Shown here piece by piece: positions 1 to 13,378 of a stretch of 64,000 bases of DNA. Position 1 is the first letter of the stretch; the number at the start of each line of letters is the position of its first letter. The position numbers and the translations under genes are program-made. The notes beneath the pieces were generated by a model that saw only the letters and a list, made by a program, of their open reading frames with translations, ran no database searches and was not told where the DNA came from. The stretch lies in assembly GCA_905182985.1 (NCBI GenBank), contig CAJJDN010000062.1:290770-354769 (forward strand), read 5' to 3'. The DNA comes from Paramecium sonneborni. Lineage: Eukaryota > Ciliophora > Oligohymenophorea > Peniculida > Parameciidae.

Positions 1-498
1 TATCTAAAATATCTCTTTATTAACAATTTTATTCAACATTCAAATTCAGATTTTTAGGTCATTTAATCTAAATAATCTAAATAACTATATTTTAATTCAA
101 TTATATTATCAACTTAATTATTTAACTTATTAATATATTATCTATCATATTACAATTACTATATCTGAAAAGTTTTTTCTAAAAAATAGTTAAATAACTT
201 AGAAATATGTAGTTTAGATATTTAAATAAACCAGTATGATTCAAACAATTTTTACTACAAAATTTTACTTGATCTGATGGCTATAATAATTTTTTTATAA
301 TTTAAAATATAAATAAAATGTAGGTTATATTAAGTATTGCTTATTGATTATATATATTGATTAATTTTGGCATATTCATTATTTGTATATTGATGGATTA
401 ATATTATTGATAAAATGTATTAATAAAACATCTTTGATGAAATAAGCCTTAAAATAAAATAGAGAAAATAAACTTTAAGTTAAATAAGGGAAGTGTTA
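1..498. other. AT-rich stretch without recognised gene
   Basis: This stretch is almost pure A+T with frequent TGA in all frames. I see no protein-coding exon. It is the upstream flank of the gene that starts at 499 and may hold its promoter. Confidence 0.5.
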
Positions 499-1145
499 AT
501 GCATGATAAATATTTTGAGGATGCAGTGTCTATTTCAAAGAATGTTGATATATTAATATCAAGAGGGAAAATAGATGTTGATTTATTTTTGAAGAAGATT
601 ATAATATTTGGAATGCTTATTAGTATAAATTAATGAAAATAAGAGCTTAATCACTTGAAATAAGAAATAATTAAGATAAAATTAATGCGATTATGGATTA
701 TTGTAAAATGTTAAGAGATGCAAATTTAATGAAATTAACTTAGAAGGAAGAGATAAAAGCAATAATTTAATAAGGGCTTCCAGATGTTCGATTAAAACTC
801 TTAAATGATATGCAATTAATATATAATGGAATGATATTTCCTTAAAATCTTAGTTTTAAGAGTGTTACAAATAAAATATGTCTAATAATTGATATTATTT
901 ACAATTCATTTGCTGGTAAATAAATTTATAAACTTAGATTCTATATATTTGGGTTCTGATTTTCTGGATAAAATGGATAAGAGTGATTAAATTTTGAATA
1001 ATTTAGTGATTAATCCAATTTAGAATTATATTGAATAACTTGTGAATATACAGTTTGAAGAAGAAACAGTATGAATAATATATATTTTTAGAAACATTTA
1101 CTGAGTTTAAATGGGATTTGTGTTAACATTGATTTAGATTAGTGA
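499..1145 (+). CDS. Unknown protein, about 195 residues, three small introns
   Basis: I do not recognise this protein. Read with the ciliate code it starts ATG CAT GAT (MHDKYFEDAVSISK) and ends NIDLDQ-TGA. Three introns keep the frame open: 623-643 (21 nt, GT..AAG), 916-937 (GT..TAG) and 1069-1091 (GT..TAG). Each removes a TGA or corrects the frame, which is good evidence that the model is right. The protein looks soluble and mostly helical, with no signal peptide or membrane segment. The next gene starts only 70 bp downstream on the same strand. Confidence 0.6.
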
Positions 1146-1215
1146 ATATTTGATAATAATATATTATGATTCAGCAGATTATTGTATATCTATATATATT
1201 TAATTTCTAATTAAT

Positions 1216-1878
1216 ATGTTCAACAAATAACCTTTCTATTTACAGACATCAAGATATTAAAGACAATCATAAAGAGCTAATGTTCTACCTTCTGTGGCTT
1301 AATATTTATAGAAGGTTAGAACACCTGAAAAAAATATTCCAAAATAAAAAGAATCTCCATCATACAGAATTAAAAGCAATCCAAAAATTATTCCTTAACG
1401 ATAAGCATCATCATCTAGTCCAAGCAGAGAAAGACCTTAACTTAAATATAGTTCATTTCATTCTTAATAAATAAGACAAAAAAGAAAACTTTAAGAAATG
1501 GTTAATGATTCTTAAGCTATCTCAAGAAAATAAAAAACAGAAACAGCATTATAAAATTAAGTTTAAAGCCCAAAAAAAAATGTTTTATAAGAATCTTAAG
1601 AAATTATGTTAAGATTACAAAAAAATGCAGCAGTTAGAAGAGTTAAAACTGAAGAATGTGATAGAGAAGATAATTTGAATTCAATTAGAGGAACAGTTTA
1701 AAGATAAAATAAAAATTAAAAATATGAAAACCAGAACCTCTTAGATTTATTATTGCTCTCTACTATTGAATTAAAACATCACTTTGAACAAACTCGAACA
1801 GCCAGACAAATTATGCCAACAAAAGCTAAAGTAGCAAGATTGAGCATCAAATAATTTCCAAAAGATTTCTTTTGCTGA
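1216..1878 (+). CDS. Unknown basic, Ser/Arg/Gln-rich protein, 220 residues
   Basis: This single open frame runs from ATG at 1216 (MFNKQPFYLQTSRY) to TGA at 1876-1878 with no intron. I do not recognise it. The first half is low-complexity and basic, including a RQASSSSPSRERPQ patch like a phosphorylation or microtubule-binding region. The second half is more ordered (QNLLDLLLLSTIELKHHFEQ) and the tail is basic. A different frame from 1280 also stays open under the standard code, but only this frame uses TAA/TAG as Gln throughout and has the expected composition. Confidence 0.6.
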
Positions 1879-2401
1879 TATACTTCTTTTTTTAATAACA
1901 TTCTATTAAATTATATAAAATTTTATTTTTTTTAAGTTCTTCAAAAAAATCTTATATAATTTATATAAAACTAAGATTAAATTAATATTGTTAATTGATT
2001 AAAATATTTAATCAATAAATTTTCAATAGAACTTTTTCTTAACTTTTTAAAAAATATTCATCATATAAATATTGTATTTCACAATTATTTTATAATCATA
2101 AATGATATTATTTTGGTCATCTTTATCTATTTTTTTATATATCCAAAATTAGAGGATTTTAGTATCTTTTTTTTAAAATTGTTAAGTTTTTTTGGAATAT
2201 TTCATTTCTCAATTATATAAAAAGAAACAAAAAACCATCTAAAATAATTATTGTCAAATTCATAACTAAAAAAATCCATTCATTTTTTTAATAAAAAGGA
2301 ATGAATCTAGTCGTATATTATTAAATAGAACTTCTGGTTATTTTAAGAAATCAATTAATTAATAATAATTTAATTAATATAAATTAACAAATATATTTTT
2401 T
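1879..2401. other. Convergent intergenic spacer
   Basis: This AT-rich stretch lies between two convergent genes. It has poly-T and poly-A runs, and I see no coding exon. It presumably carries the 3' ends of both neighbours. Confidence 0.5.
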
Positions 2402-3884
2402 TCAAACATTAATAACAATCTTCTTTTTAGCCAATTCAGCTTTATATTTATCGGGAATAGCTTTCTCATTAAGATCTTTGAGCTTAGTATCTTTAATACT
2501 CTCTAAAAGTCTTCTTTCTTAATTTAATTTATCCTTAATCTTTTTTCCTTCTTCAAGTCTTCAATTTAATATAAGAAAATACATATCTCTTTCTTCCTAT
2601 TTTTTTTTTTCTTCATTTTAAATTATTTATTTTCGAAGTTCTTCTGCATGTTTTTTTCTTAATGCTTCTTTTTCTAATAATATTTTGATCTCATTTTCTC
2701 TTTCTTATTTTTGTTTTTAGATGACCCTCTGAAATTCATCTCTTTCTAATTTAGCCTATATATATTATGATATAGAATATACTTATTCCTAATATCTTTC
2801 CATTTTTTCTTTTTATTACAATTTTCTTGCTTCCATAACATCATTATTTAATTTCATTTTCAATTCTAATTCTTTTCTCTCTTTTTCTCTAGCTTATCTT
2901 TCATTTTATTCCATTTATCTTTTAGCTCTTAAAAGATCCAATTCAGCTGCTCTATCTTATGCCTTTTCTTACATTTCTCTTAATCTTTAGACTTCTCTTT
3001 CTTTTTCTTCTTTAATTCTCTTTTATTCTTATAAAAGTTCAGCTTCTTTTTGAGCCTTTTATAAGTTATATTATAATATTTTATCTTCTTCATCTCTTTC
3101 TTCTTAAATTCTTTTTTCTTTAATTAAAATTGCCTTATGATTAGTTTCTTAAATTTCATCTTAAATTTTAGCTTGATGAACTTTTTTTTATTATGTTTTT
3201 TATGCTTCTTCTTATTATAATTATTTGATTTATTTAAGCATAACTTATCCTTCTCTTTCTTATTCTTCTTTTTCTTTTAGTCTTATTAATTCTCTTTCTT
3301 TAATTTATTCTATTATAATTTCATGTCCATGTTTTAATTATTATTTTTATTTTAAATCCTTTTCTTCATGATATTTAATTGCTCTAAGTCTCTCTATTTC
3401 CATCATTAGATCTTTACGCTTTTCCTACATTTTATATTATTCATTTAACTCTTTTTTTTCTAACAATTATTTATCTCTAATTGTCACACATTTTGCATAC
3501 ATTACCATTTTATTCATCTCTTTTACATCATCTATCTATTCATTAATAATCTCTTTAGCCTAATATCATTTATTTTATAAAACCCTTGATATTAATGAAT
3601 CTTTAGCGAATTTATCCTCTTACTCTTATTAACTTAATGGAACCGATTTTTTCTTCTCTTCTTCAATCTATAACATCCTTTGTTTTTTTGCTTAAGCTTC
3701 TGCTAATTATTTCTCTTTCTATTCTTCCAATAACTTTTTATGCTATAATTATTCCTCCTTTGTTGTTATAACTGATAGATTCTATTTTCATTTTTATATA
3801 AACCTTTATTCTCTATAATTCAGACTCTGTCAAAACTATCATGTCAGATTATGACAAATCTCCTTTAAAATAACTTTTTGTCAT
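2402..3884 (-). CDS. CFAP45: Cilia- and flagella-associated protein 45 (CFAP45) homologue
   Basis: CFAP45 is a long coiled-coil microtubule inner protein that binds the inner wall of axonemal doublets. The translation is almost all E/K/Q/R-rich helix. It matches the family in order: ESELQRIKNLSVIT near the N-terminus, a YAKCVTIRDKQLLEKK block, REMQEKAQDRAAELDLLRAKR (near residue 270), and a C-terminal AIPDKYKAELAKKK. At least four small introns are needed; two remove in-frame TGAs at about 3571-3594 and 3787-3808. One near 2570 appears to end AAG rather than TAG. I start at the ATG at 3884 (MTKSYFKGD). The usual N-terminal stretch of the family is shorter here, so an upstream exon may be missing. 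Next gene to the right diverges. Confidence 0.9.
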
Positions 3885-4016
3885 TTTCTATCGCTTCGAT
3901 AAAACATTAGATGTACAAACACTCTATTTGGTTGATAACTCAAAATTATTATATTTACATTACCATTAGAGGGATGTTATATGAAATATAGTAAAATAAT
4001 AAAAATTAATATTTTA

Positions 4017-5057
4017 ATGGACAAGCAGATACGTTTAAATTAGGAACAGATCTTGCAATGCATTAGAAATCATAGAGATTTAAATGAAATCTTATCAAAA
4101 TAAAAAGACCATAGTTCACAAGAGTTATTTGATGAAATTGAAAAAGTTACCAACAATATGTCAAGTGAAAGTAAAGATAGTTAAGAAAGCAAATCAAATA
4201 GTGATACAATCGATAGAGCTATTAAAATGTTTGCAGGTAAATTAAATTATAAAGTTAAACTCTCTAGAACCTAAAGTGATACTTTATAAGAAAGAAAATA
4301 GTTTAGCCTCTGATCAAATAATGGAGTAGATCTCTCAAGTGTTTAACAACAAATCTTTTGATTAGAAAGTGGGCTCCAATCTTTCAACTGAGATTTCTAA
4401 TGAACCTTGTTTATAATTAGGCTCATCTCGTTAATCATTATTGACTAGTGGTTCAGAAACAGAAAGGAGAAAAAGAAAGACCATTTCAGAAGAGGAATCT
4501 CATTATTTTGTTGTCAAACTAGAAGATGTCATTAATTATTCAGATGAAAGAACTACAATCATGATCAAAAACATACCTAATAAATATACAGTCTAAATGT
4601 TGCAAGATTTAATTGACCTTTAACACCATGATTCATATGATTTTTTATATCTCCCTATAGATTTCAAGGTATGTTTAAACTTATTTATTTCATTTAGAAT
4701 AAATGCAATATGGGTTATGCATTCATTAATTTTATCCATCCTCTTTATATTGTTTAATTTTATAAAAACTTTCATGATAATGGTTGGCCACATTTTAATA
4801 GTGAAAAAGTAATTCATTTTCATATCAAAATTTTTATTTAGATATGTGAATTAAGATATGCCAGAATACAAGGTAGACAAGCTTTAGTTTAGCATTTCTA
4901 ATTTTCAAGTGTTATGAATCAAAAAGTAAATCTTTTTCATTTATATATAAGGATAAAAAATTAAAACCAGTAATTGTCCCTTAAAGCGAATTATCCAGAA
5001 TTCATTAATTAATTTAAGTAATTCATTAACATTATTTTTAAGCGACAAAAGTAATGA
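4017..5057 (+). CDS. Mei2-like RNA-binding protein
   Basis: The C-terminal third is a Mei2-type RRM (RRM_2): TTIMIKNIPNKYTVQMLQ, then YDFLYLPIDFK, NKCNMGYAFINF, FNSEKVCELRYARIQG and SSVMNQKDKKLKP. This RRM is the conserved RNA-binding domain of Mei2, which controls entry into meiosis in fission yeast, and of plant AML proteins. The N-terminal half is Ser/Gln/Asn-rich and disordered. Introns fall after ttt gca (GT..TAG, 31 nt), inside the RRM at about 4670-4697 and 4809-4842, and two near the end finish AAG. The last exon reads RQKQ-TGA. A meiotic role in a ciliate is inference. An in-frame ATG at 3981 is an alternative start. Confidence 0.85.
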
Positions 5058-5107
5058 AATAATTGATATAATTTTTCACATTTTTTTGGTGTTTTTTATA
5101 TATTTTC

Positions 5108-6536
5108 ATTTATAATTTTCTAATTCTAAACTAGTTTCCAAATTCTAATTCTTATTTAAGAAACTATATTTAAAAATAAACAGAAAAAGAAATCGAAAAC
5201 TTCTTGCAAATAAATAAATCATTTTAAAAATAAAATGTTATTTTAAAAAATAATTTACGATATATTCACCTTTTTTTGATTATTATTTTAAACCTCTTTC
5301 TAGATTAATAATTACTTCAATTTTTATTGGAACAAAATCTCCTAATGAATTAGTTGATTTATTTGAAATAACTAAGACTGAAATAATAAATACCATAATA
5401 ATATTTTTCAAGATGGAAATCCTCAAGGTATTCTAAATTTTCGATTCTCATTTCTCCTTCTTTTGTTAAGACATTTAAAGGTTCATAATCACTTTCTACA
5501 TATTATTTGTTAGAAAAGTTTATTTGATTTGGTTGAGGTTGTTTTTTAGCTTATTCTTTTGCATCTTTCTTTTTAACTGGTTATTGAGCTTATTATTTTA
5601 ATAACTGTTTTTATGCCTCTATTTCAGTTTTCAAATGTACAACTTCTTCTCTTTTAAAAGCTAATTTCTCTCTGTAATCAATACTAAATAGTTTTTTTCC
5701 TTGTTCAGTTTTTATACTTAAATATGATATATTTCTCATTTTAGATTCTAAAATTCTTCTTCATTCTTATTTATTTAAATAAGAGCAGCAGGTATCATTC
5801 TCTTTTCTCAAAATTAGGAATAGGAGATGAATTTTTTATTTTTAGCTTCTTCTTTTTACCAATTCTTAACTATTTTATCAATTTTTTATTATTATGATAA
5901 TTAGACAGAATCTTAATAAACTTAATAAAGTTGAAAATGAATAGTTTTTCTTGACTTTAATTCATATACTAAAACTTAAGTTAAATCAATAGCAGGTTTT
6001 CCTTTTTTTACTTTTGAATCCATAGATTCTTCTGGTTAAGAATCTAATTAAAAATTAAGTTTATTGGTTTGCACACACATATAAAAAAATAAAGCATATG
6101 GGATTATTTTAAAAGAATTTTCCAGCATCATAAAATGATATTTGATTATTTGACCATGTTTTTAATCATCTAAAAATTCACCTTCTTAATCTTAAATGAT
6201 ACATGAGGTTTATGTTAAAGAAGAGTTCCTTCAATTTTATAGATGGGTTTTTATAAGATTGCATATCCTTAGATGCAATTAAAATACCATTATCCTTCAT
6301 ATTTCATATTTGATGATGAAAATATACTTCATAAGTGTGTTTCTCTTAATTAAAATTCTGTAACATACATAGATCCATTTGAATAATAAAGTTCTCTCTA
6401 TTACCTTATATTTCTCCTTATTCAAAATTCTATATTGATGTCTTACTTTATTTAAAGGTTAATATTCTCTTTTATATTTCTATATAATAGTTTTAAATTA
6501 GTAATACATCTTTTTATATTTAATTGTGTGATGCCA
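5108..6536 (-). CDS. MORN-repeat-like gene, exon structure unresolved
   Basis: Several frames in this stretch look coding under the ciliate code but I could not join them all with GT..AG introns. MORN-like pieces are visible: YYSNGSMYVTEFQ, YEGQW, IEGTLLQHKPH and EGEFLDDQKHGQ, all between about 6150 and 6450. Downstream come a Gln/Lys-rich stretch (KGKPAIDLTQVLVYELKSRK) and a possible beta-rich domain (NSLGDFVPIKIEVIINLERG) after an intron near 5387-5408. MORN repeats bind membranes or scaffold axonemal parts. The model could be a real gene with introns I misplaced, a gene with sequence errors, or a decaying pseudogene. The proposed start is MASHNQIQKD at 6536. Confidence 0.4.
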
Positions 6537-6543
6537 TTATAAG

Positions 6544-6561
6544 TAATAATAATAATAATAA
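6544..6561. repeat. (TAA)6 microsatellite
   Basis: Six TAA copies in tandem lie just upstream of the MORN-like gene. It is the clearest simple repeat in this spacer. Confidence 0.8.
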
Positions 6562-6617
6562 TATAGAAAAGAATGTAAAAATATAATTATTTGTATGTAA
6601 GTGATAAAAATTTAATA

Positions 6618-7926
<1,309 letters not shown>

Positions 7927-8587
7927 TTCTCACAATTTTATGATAAATTTAATAATGAATTTAATTTCAATGTTTCATTACTTTTTTTATATTATTTTTA
8001 CTCATTATCAATAATCTATTTTTATCACTTACAATTTAATCTCAATCCTCTTTCCTATTACATATTTTTATTATTAACAAATTCCTATTCATCAATAATT
8101 AATTATTAAACAGATTCATATATATCTATCATAATTTTATTTTTTAAATAACAATAACATTATTTCTTGAATATCTATATAATTGTTGAATCTCTATATC
8201 ATTGAATTTGGAATGAATTAATTTATCTAAAATTATAATTTAATCTTAATCTTATCTACAATATTCAATAAGCCTTAAATTATTTAGAATTTCAAGTACA
8301 TCATAAAAAATCTTAATTTTCATTTTTATAATATTGTTAATAAAGGAAATAAAATAGAATAGCAATCAAATGTAAAAATTAGAAAAGAATTTTTAGGAGG
8401 ATCTTGATTGATACAGTTAAAACACTTTGTTATATATATCTAAGCTATATAAAAAATCTAGTACTGTTGGTGGAATATATATAAACCTTAGTAACTTTGA
8501 TTTCATTTATCTTTTATTTAATATAATAATACATTAATTATATTACATTCATATGAATTATTATATTTCATTTGTAACCAAAAGCAG
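7927..8587. other. Divergent intergenic region
   Basis: This is the shared upstream region of the MYST gene (minus) and the gene starting at 8588 (plus). It is AT-rich with scattered stops in all frames. I see no exon or RNA gene. Confidence 0.45.
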
Positions 8588-9778
8588 ATGAAGTATTCTT
8601 TAATTTTATGGCTTTTGGCTAGTGTTTAATGAAAAAAATTTTTAATCTTCATTAAGAATTAATAAAGTGATTTTTTATGGAAAGATGGACATACAAATGA
8701 TCAAAAATACTTCATTAAAACTAATTTATTTATAAATACACTTTTTTCCGTTAAAATTAATTAAAGGTCAACATCTTTTTCAAATAAAGAGGATATCAAA
8801 ATCTCAATTTTTCATTAATGACACAAAAGAAAAGTTCTACTGGTTATAGTGTAAGAGTCAATATCAATATTAGATTTACCTAAGAATTTATTCATTTTAA
8901 TAATTAATTAATGTGGGAACTTTATATTTTAATAATATTCTCATAGTTATTAAAAAAATAATTGAAAAATAAAAGTGATAAATGATTAAACTAAACATTT
9001 CATAATAATCACTCATATTGTAACACTCTCTTCTTCACTCTTCAGGAGGAAATATTAATATAATTAAAAATTATACACCAAATGAAACAACCTCTGAAAA
9101 TATTTTCTCTAAAATTATTATGGCTACCCTTTGATATACTAGTAACCAGAATAACGTCCTCTTAATATTAACACTAAATGGATATATGATTGTTTTTAAA
9201 TTTTATAATCAGAAAGAGTCTATATTCATTGCTCATCTGCAAAAATCAATTAATATTCTTTCTAATTAAAGTCTAAAAAAAAATTTACATAATATTTAAA
9301 TACATTAATAAATCAAAATATTATAATTAATCTTATATTTGAATAAGCCTATTTAATTTTTATAAAATCACCTAAAGAAGCGCAGATTATTCAATCTTTA
9401 TAGAGTATTTCATTCATTAAAACACACAGAAATATAGATTCAATAGGATCATTATTTTAGAAAACATCTATTTAGCATTAACTATATTTCTTCAATTTAA
9501 TTCTAATGGATAATAATTCAAGTTTTGTTTTAAAAATTTATTCTAAAATTAAAGGATTTTTGCAAAAATAAATTAGAATATAATTAAACTTTAACAAAAA
9601 GTTTACCTTTATAAAAAATGAGAGCTACAACAAAAACAAGAGCAAAAACTTAACTCAAAATTATTACATTAAGTAAAGTTAAGAATTCCAAAGATGTAAA
9701 AAGAGTAATCCAATTAATAACAAATATAGAAAAAAATATAGTAACCTACTGGATTCCCATAAAAATGTATAATTCTGA
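8588..9778 (+). CDS. Unknown secreted or membrane protein, exon joins partly unresolved
   Basis: The proposed start MKYSLILWLLAS is a good signal peptide. A 33-nt intron ending AAG then joins NQQSDFLWKDGHTNDQKYF in the correct phase. Beyond 9101 one frame stays open for about 225 codons to TGA at 9776-9778, with sequence such as IYQQPEQRPLNINTKW and LIFIKSPKEAQIIQSL. The middle (8800-9100) is coding-like in more than one frame and I could not fix the splice sites. I do not recognise the family. The stop lies 12 bp from the stop of the convergent gene. I am fairly sure of the two ends and unsure of the middle. Confidence 0.45.
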
Positions 9779-9790
9779 TTTAGTTAATAA

Positions 9791-10399
9791 TCATTACTAT
9801 TTTTGAATTGGATTTTTCTTATCTTCAATTATTTTTTTAATAAATTATGGAATACGTTGTTGATTTTACTCCAATGATCTTCATATAAGATTTAGATATA
9901 CTTTCGAAATTCATAAATCATTTTCTAGCCTTTAAGCATTTCCTTTAAAATATCTGATCGATGTTTGTATTCAATATTTCTTTCGAGATCTTTTGGCAAA
10001 TCCTTTTCAAATGGATTATATTATGCCGTTCTAACATGCATGTTTTTGTAAAAATGGTTAGGATCTTTGGCCTCTAAATTATTTATTAATTACCTTAGTA
10101 TTATTCTTAAGCTAAATTAACTTTTGGAATATATCTTTAATCATAAGGGATATACCATTTATCATAATATAATTTTTCATCAAGTTTTAGATATGGTAAT
10201 GATGGTTATTTAGTTTTTATTACCTTCTTTCTTAATTGAATGTTCATTTTTTATTCTATGTTCTTAAATTGTTCTTACTTGGAATCAATTAATGATTTGT
10301 CTCAACTATTTTTACTTCGCTTTTCTGCATCCTTTTTTAAATAGAACGCTAAGCATTCAAATCTAACTCAGTTAAAAATTTCTATCCTTCTGATTTCAT
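9791..10399 (-). CDS. Unknown protein, about 170 residues
   Basis: I do not recognise this protein. The model starts MKSEGQKFLTELDLNAQ and needs introns of about 38 nt (ends AAG), 20 nt (ends TAG) and 38 nt (ends AAG), after which it ends KNPIQKQQ-TGA. The last intron also avoids overlap with the convergent gene that stops at 9778. The protein is rich in Lys, Gln and Tyr and includes YYDKWYIPYDQRYIPKV and a DLPKDLERNIEYKHRSDILKEM helix. No membrane segment or known motif is visible. It could be a small axonemal or mitochondrial protein, but nothing here proves it. Confidence 0.5.
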
Positions 10400-10921
10400 T
10401 CTTTTTGTCTGTAAGAGTGGTGGAGAGATATGATGAAAATGAGTCGAGAAACTAGTCTTTTAAATTTCCATTTATTTCTAATATAATATAATTCAATACT
10501 TAAATTATCAGCTTTTTTTAATATATTTAAGTAAAATCGTGAAATAAAGTTGACCCCACCAATATCCAGGCTCAATTAAAATTTCAATCGTATTTGCTTT
10601 TAAAATACTTATTAGTTAACAAAATAATCATTAACTTTTAAAAAGCATAAATATTATATAACACGAATATTTCAAAAATATTGAATTATCTATAGTAAAA
10701 ATAAGCATACTTTTCAATTAACTTTTGCAATTTCTTCCAAGTTTTAGTTTTGATTCGAAAGTTAAAAATTTTAAATAAAACTGGTATTTTAGGGGTTAAA
10801 TATAATTACAAGACTTTTTAGTGATTATCAGCTTTTAAGCTTAGAAAGCGAACTTACAAAATGATACCTTAAATTTTTTTGAAAAAAAGCAATATTCCAA
10901 ACATGTTAATCTATATTTGGA
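10400..10921. other. Divergent intergenic region
   Basis: AT-rich DNA between divergent genes. I see no supported exon. Confidence 0.45.
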
Positions 10922-11359
10922 ATGACTTCTTCTAGATATAGATTTGATGATTATTAAACTGATTTAGTAAGTTTCTTTATAACTAAAATAATAAAAAATT
11001 CAATCCATTAAACAAATATTTTATATTTACAATTTTTACAATTTATAAATAAATTTTAGGACAGAATTTAATTAAATAATTATTTAAAGTACAATCTCTT
11101 AAAAGAGCAAGAAAGAATAATCCTCGAAGTCAAACAATAATTAGCAACTGTTGATATCAATAATCCAAATGATTACCAATAAATCTAATTAATCAAATAT
11201 ATTTTGGACCACAAAGAAATCTTTCAAAAATTATAATAATAACAAATTAATAAATTATTAAATCTGTTCTAAAGTTAGATAAAATTGAAAAGAAGATAAA
11301 TTTCAAAATTAAAACAATAAGCTTATGAGAAGTTTTTCATCACAAAAATAATATTCTGA
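10922..11359 (+). CDS. Small coiled-coil protein, unknown
   Basis: A frame from MTSSRYRFDDYQTD to TGA at 11357-11359 is open for 145 codons. The second half is clearly coding and coiled-coil (LLKEQERIILEVKQQLA, LNLFQSQIKLKRRQISKLKQQ). The part at about 10970-11058 is hydrophobic and AT-rich and may be one or two introns instead of protein, which would leave about 115 residues. No family is recognised. Confidence 0.45.
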
Positions 11360-11857
11360 GGAAGGCTAATTTAATATATATTTTAAATATTCATTGTAAT
11401 AATAAACATTAATTTTAAAAATCGAGCTTTCATGCTTATTTTAAATTATTTTTTTTAGAAAATAAAAAAATTATTCAATCTTGAATGGGACGTGTGATCT
11501 TTTTTAATTAAATAATTAATAACTAGAAACTTGCAAGATATATTAAGTAGCAGATCAAAATAATATTTACTTTTATTTAGTGAGTTCATATAAAAAAAGG
11601 TTGTATGATTTAATGGGATTTTTTGTAATTGTTGCAACCTTGAATTTTTAAATCTAAGAGAAAATTTAAAACAATATAGATATAAATATTATTATTGAAT
11701 AGTTCTGAGATTGTTTAAGATGATATCAATCTTAATGATCAATAAGAATAATGAGATATCGATATCAATTATTACTTTATTAACTTTATTTAATAAGATA
11801 TTTAACAATAAATTGATCAAATAAATTATATTATCTTTTTAATTTGAAAACAATTAA
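11360..11857. other. Convergent intergenic spacer
   Basis: AT-rich DNA. A 60-codon minus-strand open frame (11455-11637) lacks ciliate Gln codons and I do not regard it as a gene. Confidence 0.45.
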
Positions 11858-12643
11858 TCAATATTTTCTTGTTATTAAATATTCAATATTTCTAGCAATT
11901 TAAGGTTCCCATTTATCTCCATTTTCCAGTAGTTTAAACTTATCATAAAATAAATCCTCATGTTGATAAGTTGTATATTCGTAATTGGGTCCCTAGTTAT
12001 TAAAAATTAATATTACTTCAACAATTGCATCAACAGGACAAGCTTCTTAACAAAATCCACAATAGATGCATTTAGTCATATCAATATCATAACGAACTGT
12101 TCGTCTAAAAGAAATATTAATATTATTAAAATACCTAGAATTATCTGGTCTAGGTTCTGTTTCAATTGTAATGGCTCTAGCTGGACAAGCACTTTAGCAT
12201 AATTTACAAGCAATGCATCTTTATAATTTTTAAGAAAAATACCTTTCTTCTCCTGTTGGATATCTTCTTAAAGCATGCTCTCCTCTAAAAAGTGGAGAAA
12301 GTGGACCTTTTTCATATGGATAATTAATTGTCCATTCAGGTTCGAAACAATATAACACACCACAAAACCAAAAGTGATATAAATATTCAGGTTATGTAAA
12401 ATTTTAATATGCAGTTTCCCAAACATCAGTCCAATCCAATTCATCAGGCATGAATTTGCCTAATTATTAATATAATTGTAATATACCTTAATAATAATGC
12501 ATTTACACATTATTTTCTTAATCCTTATCAAAATCAAGAATGCTTGAATTGAACTAAGGTGTTGCAAATTTACTATTAGGGTCTTAGCTATTTGCTACAT
12601 GATAATTGACTGAGTTTTTGATATAAACTATATGTTCAGTCAT
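11858..12643 (-). CDS. NDUFS8: NADH dehydrogenase (ubiquinone) Fe-S protein 8, complex I TYKY subunit
   Basis: This subunit carries iron-sulfur clusters N6a and N6b and passes electrons towards ubiquinone in mitochondrial complex I. Two 4Fe-4S motifs are intact: [19 protein letters not shown] and [18 protein letters not shown]. Upstream is [15 protein letters not shown], and the tail is [16 protein letters not shown], all as in the family. Four introns are needed: one near 12459-12484, one at 12219-12242 that ends AAG and joins GEER to CIACK, one before RTVRYD, and one after AIVE. The N-terminus ([10 protein letters not shown]) is not a typical mitochondrial presequence. About 220 residues. 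Confidence 0.95.
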
Positions 12644-13378
12644 TAATAATTACCACAAAAGCGTGCTTGTCTTGCTTTTAAGAGCAATTTAGTCAACATT
12701 TTTGTTATTATAATATTTATATAAAGAATAAACTATGATAATTACTAATCTCAAATAGTTAAATTACTAAAAAAACATTTATTAAATTCTTCAAGATCTA
12801 TTTAATTATTGAAGATTCTAAAATGAATGTATTTATAAAATTAAATTCAATCAAGAAATTTTTAAAATCATTTAACAAATATTATTATTTTCTAAAAGAA
12901 AAATATATGCCATAAACACACTAAAATAAATTTTAATAGATATATATTGATATTTCATCTACTAAAGTCAATAATAGAATTTATGCTGTAACATTTTTCA
13001 CCTAGACTAATAATATTTTATCTACTAAAGTTCAATTATTTTTTACTTTTATCAAAAATAATAAGTTTTTAATTATTCTGCCCTATAAACTAATCGTTTT
13101 TTATTATTATTAACCATTAAAATATGCATTAAAATATGTAAAAATAAAATTAGAAATATATAGATATAATTATTGTTTCTTCATTAATGAATATTTCATT
13201 AATTATTTATCAATTTATTGTTCACTATTTTTTTGACTTAGGAATTCAAAAACAATTTAATTTAACAAATTTTACATATTTATAAGAATATTATATCTTT
13301 ATTAAATATTTTGAGTCAATATATTGAGCATATTAACAATTCATAAAAATTCTAATTAAATCAATAAATTATACTTAA
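12644..13378. other. Divergent intergenic region
   Basis: About 730 bp of AT-rich DNA between divergent genes. No exon or RNA gene recognised. Confidence 0.45.

Noticed and set aside
1280..1474. Plus-strand open frame starting MFYLLWLNIYRR
   Set aside because: It is a shadow. The neighbouring frame from 1216 is open for 220 codons, uses TAA/TAG as Gln and has normal composition; this one hits TGA and lacks such support.
9619..9805. Plus-strand open frame MRATTKTRAKTQ
   Set aside because: The real plus-strand frame here is another one that is open from 9101 to the TGA at 9776; this one overlaps the convergent gene.
10320..10360. In-frame TGA suggesting UGA recoding as Trp or a pseudogene
   Set aside because: A 38-nt GT..AAG intron removes it and restores the phase, so no recoding is needed.
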